From Hymenobacter sp. BT188 (GTDB lineage: Bacteria > Bacteroidota > Bacteroidia > Cytophagales > Hymenobacteraceae), in the NCBI RefSeq assembly GCF_014333585.1, contig NZ_JACSCW010000004.1, forward strand, positions 248,001 to 312,000: DNA of 64,000 bases, read 5' to 3'. Each line of letters begins with the position of its first letter. Position 1 is the stretch's first letter. The position numbers were made by a program, and so were the translations under genes. Shown here one piece after another: positions 34,890 to 42,485 of this stretch. The notes beneath the pieces are model-generated. The model saw only the letters and a list, made by a program, of their open reading frames with translations, ran no database searches and was not told the origin of the DNA.

Positions 34890-35891
34890 ATGAGTTTCCG
34901 TGATGAGCACCTCCGCGCTTTGCCTGCTATATCGGCTGCCACTTTTGAGCAAACGGCCCTGCGCTTATTCCAGCATCAGGCCCAAAATTGCCCCCCATAC
35001 CGCCACTACCTAACTGCGCTGGGCCGCAACCCAAGCGACGTTCACACACTGACGGATATTCCATTTCTGCCCATCGAGTTCTTCAAAGCGCACGAAGTAC
35101 GCACCGATCCCGCCGACTGGACACCACAGGAAGTTTTTCTGAGCAGCGGCACTACCCAGCAGCAGCGGAGCCGCCACCTCCTGCGCGATCCGGTCTTGTA
35201 CCGTCAGAACGCCGCGCGCATCTTCGAGCAAACCTACGGCCCACTTACCAGCTGGACTTTTCTGGCGCTGTTACCTTCCTACTTGGAGCAAGGGCATTCT
35301 TCCTTGGTGGCTATGGTTGAATACTTTGCCAAAGCATCGGGCCAAACTCAGCCCGCGTTTTTCCTCCACGACCACGAAGCTTTGTTGCAGGCTCTGGCCA
35401 CCGCTAAGCGAGATTCGGGCCGTCAGGTAATGCTTTTGGGCGTGTCGTATGCGCTGCTCGATTTGGTAGCTGCGTATGCAAGTGCGCCGGAGCTATTGGG
35501 GCTCACGGTATTGGAGACGGGCGGTATGAAAGGTCGGCGCCGTGAAATGATCCGTGAGGAGCTGCACGCCGAGTTGCAGACGGCTTTTGGACCTCAAGGT
35601 ATTCACTCGGAATACGGCATGACCGAGTTGCTTTCCCAAGCCTATAGCACCGGCGATGGTCGCTTTTTTTGCCCCCCGGGCCTTTGTATTCTGCTCCGCG
35701 AACCATCCGATCCATTTTCCGCCGATACCACGCGTCCGGCCGGCGCTATCAATGTCATCGATTTGGCAAATATTGATTCCTGCGCCTTTATCGAAACCAA
35801 AGACTTAGCTCGCCAATACTCCGACGGTTCGTTTGAAGTGCTTGGGCGACTGGATAACTCCGATGTGCGCGGCTGTAATCAGATGGTGTAG
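34890..35891 (+). CDS. LuxE/PaaK-like acyl-protein synthetase
   Basis: ANL-superfamily adenylating enzyme of 333 residues, similar to LuxE and related acyltransferases. Recognised segments: IPFLPIEFFKAHEVRT, EVFLSSGTTQQQRSRHLL (phosphate-binding loop), VLETGGMKGRRREMIREEL, HSEYGMTELLSQAYS (nucleotide-binding) and LGRLDNSDVRGCNQMV at the C-terminus (hinge). In Bacteroidota such genes sit outside lux operons, and the acyl acceptor is unknown. The C-terminal sub-domain is short, as in LuxE. Confidence 0.88.
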   Translation: MSFRDEHLRALPAISAATFEQTALRLFQHQAQNCPPYRHYLTALGRNPSDVHTLTDIPFLPIEFFKAHEVRTDPADWTPQEVFLSSGTTQQQRSRHLLRDPVLYRQNAARIFEQTYGPLTSWTFLALLPSYLEQGHSSLVAMVEYFAKASGQTQPAFFLHDHEALLQALATAKRDSGRQVMLLGVSYALLDLVAAYASAPELLGLTVLETGGMKGRRREMIREELHAELQTAFGPQGIHSEYGMTELLSQAYSTGDGRFFCPPGLCILLREPSDPFSADTTRPAGAINVIDLANIDSCAFIETKDLARQYSDGSFEVLGRLDNSDVRGCNQMV

Positions 35892-35926
35892 GTATTATAA
35901 AACATATTTAGCTAACTTAACTCATG

Positions 35927-36028
35927 TCTGTCATCCTGACGCAGGAAGGACCTTATCAAGCCAGAAAGATGATCGTAACAACGACTCGTTCCAGCTTGAT
36001 AAGGTCCTTCCTGCGTCAGGATGACAGA
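35927..36028. repeat. Long perfect inverted repeat after the LuxE-like gene
   Basis: Arms 35927-35960 and 35995-36028 are 34 bp and perfectly complementary, loop 34 bp. The arm begins TCTGTCATCCTGACGCAGGA and continues AGGACCTTATCAAG. Its outer part GTCATCCTGA follows the GTCATnCnGA pattern of the other elements, while the inner part is different. Confidence 0.92.
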
Positions 36029-36047
36029 TGAAATTGAGATGATGAAT

Positions 36048-36097
36048 AAAACAGTAGCCCCGCCTTTTCTACTTAAAAAAGGCGGGGCTACTGTTTT
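36048..36097. terminator. Bidirectional terminator between LuxE-like and sigma-54 regulator genes
   Basis: Perfect 21 bp arms 36048-36068 and 36077-36097 with core GTAGCCCCGCC and A4/T4 ends on both sides. It can end transcription of both convergent genes. Confidence 0.9.
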
Positions 36098-36111
36098 AAA
36101 CATACGGCTAT

Positions 36112-37269
36112 TTATTTGCCTGAATACATCTTAGCATCTGATTCCGTAATAGTATCGTCGCTCATGATTACCAGGCGCTCTACCACGTTGCGCAACTCAC
36201 GGATATTGCCGCGCCAATCGAGGCTTCTCAAATACGCAAGCGCTTCGGGGGTGACGATTTTGGGCTTGTTGCCGTAGTCGCGGGCAATATCGTCGAGGAA
36301 CTTCTGCACCAGATCACCAATATCCTCGCGACGGTCATTTAGGGCCGGAACCTGGATAAGGATAACTGATAGGCGGTGATACAAGTCCTCGCGGAAGTTG
36401 CGCTCCGCGATTTCCTGCTGAAGGTTTTTGTTGGTAGCAGCCAGCACGCGCACGTCCACCGTTATTTCCTTTTCGCCCCCCACACGGGTGATTTTGTTTT
36501 CCTGCAAAGCCCGCAGCACTTTGGCTTGAGCTGAAAGACTCATGTCACCAATTTCATCCAGAAACAGCGTGCCGCCGTGGGCCTGCTCAAACTTGCCGAT
36601 GCGTTGCTTTACAGCCGACGTAAACGAGCCTTTTTCGTGACCGAACAGCTCACTTTCAATCAGCTCTGAGGGAATTGCGGCACAGTTTACCTCAATCATT
36701 GGGCCGTTGGCGCGGTTGCTTTGCTCGTGCAATTGGCGGGCTACCATTTCCTTACCAGCGCCGTTAGGGCCGGTAATAAGTACGCGGGCATCGGTGGGGG
36801 CTACTTTTGCAATGGCTTTGCGCACCTGCTCCAGCGCCGGCGAGTTGCCGACCATCTCGGAGCTTTTGGCGATTTTCTTTTTAAGCGTCTTGGTTTCAGT
36901 AACCAGCTTCGTGCGGTCGAGGGCGTTGCGCACCGTTACCAACAGGCGGTTTAGGTCTGGTGGCTTCTGCAAGAAATCGTAGGCACCTTTCTTCGTAGCA
37001 TCTACGGCGGTGTCGATGCTGCCGTGGGCCGAAATCATAATGAAAGCGGCATCGGGGGCCAATTCTTGCGCGCGGCTCAATACTTCCAGCCCATCCATTT
37101 TGGGCATCTTGATATCGCAGAGCACCACGTCGTACTTATTCTTGATAAGCATATCCAAGCCCGACGGACCGTCTTCGGCCTGATCAACGGCGTAGCTTTC
37201 GTACTCCAGAATTTCCTTTAGCGTATTGCGAATCGACTTTTCGTCGTCGATAATGAGGATTTTGGGCAT
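36112..37269 (-). CDS. Sigma-54-dependent response regulator lacking a DNA-binding domain
   Basis: NtrC-type regulator of 385 residues. The receiver domain spans about 1-120 with phospho-acceptor D52 ([13 protein letters not shown]) and K102 (FLQKPPD). The AAA+ domain has Walker A GPNGAGKE at 167-174, Walker B LFLDEI at 235-240 and the R-finger region. The sigma-54 contact loop reads GSFTSA (214-219) instead of GAFTGA. The protein ends with [20 protein letters not shown], where a Fis-type helix-turn-helix would normally follow, so specific DNA binding is not encoded here. No histidine kinase is adjacent. Confidence 0.93.
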   Translation of the reverse strand: MPKILIIDDEKSIRNTLKEILEYESYAVDQAEDGPSGLDMLIKNKYDVVLCDIKMPKMDGLEVLSRAQELAPDAAFIMISAHGSIDTAVDATKKGAYDFLQKPPDLNRLLVTVRNALDRTKLVTETKTLKKKIAKSSEMVGNSPALEQVRKAIAKVAPTDARVLITGPNGAGKEMVARQLHEQSNRANGPMIEVNCAAIPSELIESELFGHEKGSFTSAVKQRIGKFEQAHGGTLFLDEIGDMSLSAQAKVLRALQENKITRVGGEKEITVDVRVLAATNKNLQQEIAERNFREDLYHRLSVILIQVPALNDRREDIGDLVQKFLDDIARDYGNKPKIVTPEALAYLRSLDWRGNIRELRNVVERLVIMSDDTITESDAKMYSGK

Positions 37270-37454
37270 AAGCTGAGAGCAGAATAGATTAATACTGAGG
37301 GTGTAGCGAAGGTAACGAAAAGCATTACCCGTTTAGTGAGTAAAGTTATTGAAGGATTCAATGAGGAAAGAACACAATACACATGAAAAATTGTAATTAT
37401 TTAATTTTCAGGCGTCTGCCATCAATATTTGCCCCCCAGACCACCAAAAACAAA

Positions 37455-37488
37455 ATCGGTCGTCGCAACCGAAGCTACAACGACCGAT
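37455..37488 (-). terminator. Terminator of rnpB
   Basis: ATCGGTCGT (37455-37463) pairs with ACGACCGAT (37480-37488). On the minus strand it is followed by TTTTGTTTTTGG, a U-rich tail, directly after the RNase P RNA 3' end. Confidence 0.75.
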
Positions 37489-37497
37489 GATACGGTG

Positions 37498-37891
37498 GTG
37501 ATGAGTCTGTAAGCCGGGTTTTGTCCGCCAAGCCCGAAGGTTCAGCGTCTCCACCATTTATCTAGGCCAGTTCTCGCGAAAAGGCTCCATCAACCTACCC
37601 ACGAACGCCGAACGAGCCGCCCGGTGCTGCCTATTACTAGGCAGCGTGCCCGCTTATTTGGTCTTTCAACCCCTGAGGTTTACCCAGCCGACACGGTTGC
37701 CCGGCCGCTGGTGCGCTCTTACCGCACCTTTTCACCCTTACCGGCTGCCCGAAGGCAACGTAGGCGGTAGTTTTCTGTGGCACTGGCTGTCTGAGCCTTA
37801 CGGCCCATCCTTCCCGTTAGGAAGCAGGGTGCTCTGTGTTGCCCGGACTTTCCTCGCCGCCCGAAAGCGCCGCGGTGGAGCGACTCATCAC
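37498..37891 (-). ncRNA. rnpB: RNase P RNA (bacterial class A type)
   Basis: Catalytic RNA that trims tRNA 5' leaders. On the minus strand the conserved GAGGAAAGTCCGGGC block lies near the 5' end, ACAGAAA in the middle, and GGCTTACAGACTC at the 3' end. The terminal sequences GTGATGAGTC (5') and GACTCATCAC (3') pair perfectly over 10 bp to form P1, which fixes the ends at 37891 and 37498, 394 nt. Internal hairpins such as AACGGGAAGGATGGGCC and TGCCTAGTAATAGGCA are visible. Confidence 0.95.
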
Positions 37892-37896
37892 AAAGG

Positions 37897-37904
37897 CAAA
37901 GGTA
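37897..37904 (-). promoter_or_regulatory. Putative -7 box of rnpB
   Basis: On the minus strand this reads TACCTTTG, an exact TAnnTTTG match, ending 5 nt before the predicted RNA 5' end at 37891. That is the expected distance to a transcription start, so the P1-defined 5' end may also be the start site. Confidence 0.65.
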
Positions 37905-38127
37905 GCGCTTTCAGTGGTTGGGCGCTTACGGATGAGGTTGCTGCGTGCTAAATAAAAGGCAACGGCGTAAAAATTTGGTAGCTCACCTTTTAGCTTCTCA
38001 GAGTCCTATCTGCCTCAAAAAATACATATAGTTTTTTCGATGTCACAAATACAATGATATTTTCCCATTTCTGCGATAATGCTAATCAGAAGCGCGTTTT
38101 TTGAACTTAAAACAAGGCTAAAAAGCA

Positions 38128-38135
38128 TAATTTTG
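38128..38135 (+). promoter_or_regulatory. Putative -7 box of the subtilase gene
   Basis: TAATTTTG matches TAnnTTTG. A TTTG lies 24 bp upstream (38100-38103), slightly far for a -33 element. The box runs straight into a GCCCCCCAG motif copy. Confidence 0.4.
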
Positions 38136-38293
38136 CCCCCCAGATAGCAACCGCTGACTTGGATGCCATTTTTGAATCGATACATTGGCCAAACAATCAC
38201 CCCACTGGTCGCTGATAGAATAGAGGTTTTAGAGCTTCGGCAGCGGGCGGCGAACAAGTTCTTTTTTCACCCATTACTCCATTTTCCAAAAGC

Positions 38294-39532
38294 ATGCAGA
38301 AAAACCAATTACATCCGCGTCTTTCTTTCTGGGTAATGAGCGCTTCGCTCGTGGCTACTTCGGCCGTTTTCACCGCCTGTTCCGACAATTCCATTGATGC
38401 CGAAGATCCATCCGTAGCCCAGATCAGTGCCGACGCAAAAGCTGCCGATGATTTGATTGAAGGCCAGTATATCGTTGTATTAAAAGATGGTTCTGTCGAT
38501 ACAGGCAGCGAAAGCTCCTACGACGCGAAAGTGAATAAAGTAAAAGACGCCGGTCAGAAGCTGCTCAAAGCGCGTGGCCTAGGGGCTGAAAAAGTAGGTC
38601 TGGCATACGGCCACGCTCTGAAAGGATTCGTTGCCAAACTTAGCCCTGCTGAAGCTGCTGCGCTGCGCCAGGATGCTGATGTAGCCTACGTGGAGCAAGA
38701 CCGGATTATCACGCTTGGCAATCCTAACAATGGCGGCGGCAGCACCGTGCAGGCTGCTCAGGTCACGCCTTACGGCATTACCCGCGTAGGTACCGGCGAT
38801 GGTGCCGCTACTGGCCGCACGGCTTGGGTTATCGACACTGGTATCGACTTGGATCACCCCGATTTGAACGTTGACGTAGCCCGTAGTAAGTCTTTCCTGA
38901 CTAGCGGCAAAAACTACGCTTCGCCAGATGATGGCAACGGCCACGGCACGCACTGCGCTGGTACTATTGCCGCCAAAAACGATGCGAGTGGTGTAGTAGG
39001 TGTAGCCGCCGGTGCGAAAGTAGTAGCAGTTCGCGTACTGGATTCACGCGGTAGCGGCTCCAACTCGGGCGTAATTGCCGGTGTAGATTATGTAGGTGCC
39101 AATGGCGCATCCGGCGACGTAGCTAACATGAGCCTGGGCGGTGGCGTATCTAGTGCTCTTGATCAGGCTGTTTTAAACGCTTCTCAAAAAGGAGTACTCT
39201 TCGCTTTGGCTGCCGGTAACGAAACCGACAACGCCAATAATCACTCACCTGCTCGGGTGAATGGAGCTAATATCTACACTATTTCGGCGATGAATAACAC
39301 CGATACGTGGGCTTCGTTCTCCAACTTCGGCAACCCGCCCGTAGACTATTGCATGCCCGGTGTTAGCGTACAGTCAACTTGGTTGAATGGCGGCTATAAC
39401 ACCATCAGCGGCACATCGATGGCTACTCCGCACATGGCTGGTGTACTTATCATGAGAGGCAAAAGCTTCACTACCAGCGGCACCGTGAAAAACGACCCAG
39501 ATGGTAACGCTGATCCGATTGCTCACTTGTAG
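38294..39532 (+). CDS. S8 subtilase, proteinase K-like, lipoprotein signal
   Basis: Secreted serine protease of 412 residues. An N-terminal signal with a lipobox-like FTAC (Cys29) is followed by an I9 inhibitor propeptide (about 55-140, YIVVLKDG to DVAYVEQD). The catalytic domain has D181 in VIDTGIDLDHPDL, H217 in GNGHGTHCAGT and S375 in GTSMATPHMAG. AAGNETDNANNHSPAR carries the oxyanion Asn. There is no T9SS tail, so the protein is probably retained at the envelope or processed. A strong terminator follows. Confidence 0.93.
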   Translation: MQKNQLHPRLSFWVMSASLVATSAVFTACSDNSIDAEDPSVAQISADAKAADDLIEGQYIVVLKDGSVDTGSESSYDAKVNKVKDAGQKLLKARGLGAEKVGLAYGHALKGFVAKLSPAEAAALRQDADVAYVEQDRIITLGNPNNGGGSTVQAAQVTPYGITRVGTGDGAATGRTAWVIDTGIDLDHPDLNVDVARSKSFLTSGKNYASPDDGNGHGTHCAGTIAAKNDASGVVGVAAGAKVVAVRVLDSRGSGSNSGVIAGVDYVGANGASGDVANMSLGGGVSSALDQAVLNASQKGVLFALAAGNETDNANNHSPARVNGANIYTISAMNNTDTWASFSNFGNPPVDYCMPGVSVQSTWLNGGYNTISGTSMATPHMAGVLIMRGKSFTTSGTVKNDPDGNADPIAHL

Positions 39533-39543
39533 GCTTAATTACT

Positions 39544-39590
39544 GCTTCACAAAAAAAGGCTGCCCGAAAGGCAGCCTTTTTTTGTGAAGC
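39544..39590. terminator. Bidirectional terminator after the subtilase gene
   Basis: Perfect 21 bp arms 39544-39564 and 39570-39590 with core AAAGGCTGCC / GGCAGCCTTT, loop CGAAA and A7/T7 blocks. It lies between convergent genes. Confidence 0.92.
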
Positions 39591-39644
39591 ACAGAACGGA
39601 TGTTTGAATTCTAAGTGTATTAATTGAATCGCTTAAGCAGGGAA

Positions 39645-40745
39645 TTACTTTAGCCGCACAAGTGTCGCGCCGTAGCCAAACTTCTCTTTCTGGGCATCCT
39701 CAAAGAACTTTATGTCGCGGTTGCGACTCAGATTTTTGTGAATCTCCTTCCGCAGGGTGCCATTGCCGGTGCCGTGAATAAACACGATTTCGTGCATGTT
39801 GGTAGCCAATGCACGACTCAGCGCATCCTCAAATGCATCGAGTTGCAACCGCAGGATGGCCGTGTTGGTAAGCGGTGGATCGAGGGTAGCGGCATCAGGG
39901 TTGAGTACTTCCAGGTGCAGATCAACCTCGTGCGAGGGCGGCAGAATGGTTTTGACCGGCTCCGGGACAGGTGCTATCGCCGCTGGTTTGGCCGGCGCAT
40001 TGCCGCTTAGCTGAGCTTGCAGGTTTTCAGCCAGCTTTTCGGGTGCTACGGGTGCGGCAGGCTTTTCATCAAGCTGAAAAAGATAAGCTTCTTTCTGTAA
40101 GATAGGCGCGGGCTGCCGGCTGGTATAGAAGCTGTTGGCCCGAAAAGCCAAGCGCTTGGTAAGCAGCTCAAACGCTGTGTCGCCATTGAGGCGGTGAGGC
40201 AAAAGCTGTATTACCGCGGCGGGCCACTGCTCGAAATCTTTGAGATGAAGGTGAGCCAAAGGCTTGCTTACTGCCTTCGGACCAAGCTTATCAGAAAGTA
40301 AGCCCCGGTATTTCTCCTGCTGCTCCTCGCCATAAGTGAACAGCAAATCGGTGTCGGTATTATTGATCAGCTGCACGGCCAGCAGCTCCGGCGACTGGTG
40401 GCTGAGTGCCAGATACAAGCCTTTTTGAGCCTTCGGCAATTCTGGTTTTGGGCCTTTATCTGCCTTTTTGCCCCCCACGTTATTATTGGTGGGTGCATCG
40501 GGTTTCTGGGGGGCAAAACTGGGCCGTGGGGCACTGGCAGCCGCTTGGCGCTCGGCGGCCACGGAGGAAGCGCTTTGCCCAAACGCTTTATGTTCTTCGG
40601 CGGCAACTACTACCACCTCGCGCCGCAGCACCGGAATTGTGAAGTCGTTATCTATGGCAACCTCGACAAGATCGTTGTCGAGCAGACGGGTGACAATGCC
40701 TTCTTCGCGCCCGGTGAGCAGGCGTACTCGGTCTCCTACATTCAT
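39645..40745 (-). CDS. DUF2027/Smr-domain protein
   Basis: The 366-residue cytoplasmic protein starts at ATG 40745 with MNVGDRVRLLTGREEGIVTR, a small SH3-like N-terminal domain of the DUF2027 family, then a Pro/Ala/Lys-rich linker (about 60-115), a beta-rich middle domain, a second linker and a C-terminal Smr domain (VDLHLEVL near 275, IVFIHGTGNGTLRKEIH, KFGYGATLVRLK). Smr domains are nucleases or nucleic-acid binders, first known from MutS2. HGTGNG is the signature. Starts further upstream (to 40856) give a basic, unconserved-looking extension. Confidence 0.88.
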   Translation of the reverse strand: MNVGDRVRLLTGREEGIVTRLLDNDLVEVAIDNDFTIPVLRREVVVVAAEEHKAFGQSASSVAAERQAAASAPRPSFAPQKPDAPTNNNVGGKKADKGPKPELPKAQKGLYLALSHQSPELLAVQLINNTDTDLLFTYGEEQQEKYRGLLSDKLGPKAVSKPLAHLHLKDFEQWPAAVIQLLPHRLNGDTAFELLTKRLAFRANSFYTSRQPAPILQKEAYLFQLDEKPAAPVAPEKLAENLQAQLSGNAPAKPAAIAPVPEPVKTILPPSHEVDLHLEVLNPDAATLDPPLTNTAILRLQLDAFEDALSRALATNMHEIVFIHGTGNGTLRKEIHKNLSRNRDIKFFEDAQKEKFGYGATLVRLK

Positions 40746-40994
40746 ATCGGTAAGGCGTGGGTTCAACTTAGGGTGAGAAGCAAAAGTAGCGTAGAGTTTC
40801 GGGCTTTGCTTCGGGCTCAGGTGTAGCGCGGATTTTTTCCACGCCATATGCCTCAACCAAGCCGCCTAAAGTAAGGTGCCCTGTCCTCTGCGTGCCTTTT
40901 AATTATAATTTGCCCCATTCTAACAACAGAAAGTCCCGACTCTTTTGAGCCAGGACTTTCTCTAAAACTTAGCGAATTGACAAAGCCAGCTAGC

Positions 40995-42371
40995 CTACCG
41001 GTTGACTTCCGTCGGCTCGTAGAGTCCCGGAATAGGATCGGGCACATTGGGGTTCGCATTCACTTCATTCTGCGCAATCAGATAGCGTTGCGGAATGCTG
41101 GGCGCATCCGTGCGTTTCTTGGGCACACCTATCAGGTTATTTGTTCGGCGCACATCGTTGTAAGGCTCTATCTGGCCAATCAGGCTTAGATATTTCTCCG
41201 TCAGGATTTCCCGCAGCAAGGCTTGCTGCTGCGATTGGCCCGTATTCAGAAGCCCACCCAACGCAAAATCGGCTAGGGTGTAAGCAGCGTAAGTGCCACC
41301 CGTGAATGTGGTACGGTTGTACGCCCGGATGTTGTTGAGAGCGGCCAATGCTCCCGATAAGTCGTTGGCGCGGGCTTGGGCTTCAGCTAGAATAGCCTGT
41401 GTCTCGACGTAGGTAATAAGCGGAAAGTCAGCATCGGCCGCGAAGGCGCCACCCTCCAGAATATTTGGGTCGACTTCACTGTAGCCAGCTTCGGTAGTAT
41501 AAAAATACTCGAAGCGAGCCGACTCATTGGTGCGGGCATTGTTGCGAAGGTCCTCTAGCAGGCGCACCCCATACGAACCAGCAGCTCCCATGTAACCGGT
41601 ACGGTTGATGTCGATGAAGTCGTAGTAAGGGTTGGCGCTCGTACTCACCGTACCACCGTAAGGCATCAGCATATCTCCGGCGGGGCTGGCAATCCCGAGT
41701 CTGGCTTCGGCCGCTGCCTGCGGGTAGTTGCGCACGTGCAGAAAAAACCGTGCTTTCAGCGAGTGGGCCGCCGCCCGCCATTTGGCCAGGTCACCGCCAT
41801 AGTAGATGTCGCGCTCCTGCGGATTAATACCCGTGCGCCCCAGGTTGGTAATGGCAGTGCTTAGCAATGTTTGCACGCTAGCATAAATGTCCGATTGCCG
41901 GTCAAATGGTGCTGGCTGACCTGGCTGCAAAGCTTGCGAGTAAGGAATGTCGCCCCAAACCGAGGTAGCCATTCCAATCATCTGGGCTTCGAGCACTTGG
42001 GCAATTCCCGCTAGCTGGAAGTTCTGGACAGCCTCCGCCTTCTGGGTCACGATGCGGGCGTTGGCCAGCACTAGCGTGAAGGTATTGCTCCACATATTAT
42101 CGTAGTCACCCGACACGGTGGTGTAGTTCTGTAGGCCCTCGTACTGGCGGTCGGTGCCAGTGAAGAAGTCGCTAAACAAGCCAGCCGTGCGGGCCATCTC
42201 GCCGCTCAGCACAAAGCCTTCCGATACCTGCACCGCCGTCAGTTGTTGGTCGGCTGGGGCATCCTGGGGGGCATTTGGGTTGATATCGTAGCCCTCTGTA
42301 AGTTTTTCGCAACTGCCTAGGCCCACTAACAGAAGGGCCAGCAGCAGATAATAACGCAGGGATGTTTTCAT
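40995..42371 (-). CDS. SusD/RagB-family lipoprotein (SusD-like_2 type)
   Basis: Surface lipoprotein partner of the SusC-like protein next to it. From ATG 42371 the protein has 458 residues with a signal MKTSLRYYLLLALLLVGLGS and Cys21. The mature start LTEGYDINPNAPQDAPADQQ is typical of the SusD-like_2 group, which often binds peptides or non-starch ligands. GMATSVWGDIPYSQALQPG and ILTEKYLSLIGQIEPYNDVRRT fit. No glycosidase or protease is in the same operon, so the ligand cannot be inferred from context. Confidence 0.9.
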   Translation of the reverse strand: MKTSLRYYLLLALLLVGLGSCEKLTEGYDINPNAPQDAPADQQLTAVQVSEGFVLSGEMARTAGLFSDFFTGTDRQYEGLQNYTTVSGDYDNMWSNTFTLVLANARIVTQKAEAVQNFQLAGIAQVLEAQMIGMATSVWGDIPYSQALQPGQPAPFDRQSDIYASVQTLLSTAITNLGRTGINPQERDIYYGGDLAKWRAAAHSLKARFFLHVRNYPQAAAEARLGIASPAGDMLMPYGGTVSTSANPYYDFIDINRTGYMGAAGSYGVRLLEDLRNNARTNESARFEYFYTTEAGYSEVDPNILEGGAFAADADFPLITYVETQAILAEAQARANDLSGALAALNNIRAYNRTTFTGGTYAAYTLADFALGGLLNTGQSQQQALLREILTEKYLSLIGQIEPYNDVRRTNNLIGVPKKRTDAPSIPQRYLIAQNEVNANPNVPDPIPGLYEPTEVNR

Positions 42372-42485
42372 ATGGATGAACGAGCAAAATCGTGAGGAAA
42401 AGTGCAGGGCCAGTTCAGCAAACTGTAAACTGGTGGGTCTATAGGAGCCCATTGGTCTTAGGTGCAGAATGACCCTTTACACTGC

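Larger units (their letters stand above)
37892..38293. other. Intergenic region between rnpB and the subtilase gene
   Basis: It holds the two divergent promoters: the rnpB -7 box at 37897-37904 and a subtilase candidate at 38128-38135. The middle is AT-rich, with one GGGGGGC motif copy in the C form at about 38136. No gene or long repeat is seen. Confidence 0.6.

Noticed and set aside
36048..36097. Hairpin considered as a further member of the GTCATnCnGA repeat family
   Set aside because: Its stem GTAGCCCCGCC with A4/T4 ends is a standard bidirectional terminator and lacks the GTCATnCnGA end.
37646..37951. 101-codon open frame on the plus strand
   Set aside because: It lies opposite RNase P RNA, which is identified with confidence by P1 and conserved blocks.
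38015..38257. 80-codon minus-strand frame upstream of the subtilase gene
   Set aside because: It covers the subtilase promoter region, is AT-rich and shows no coding character.
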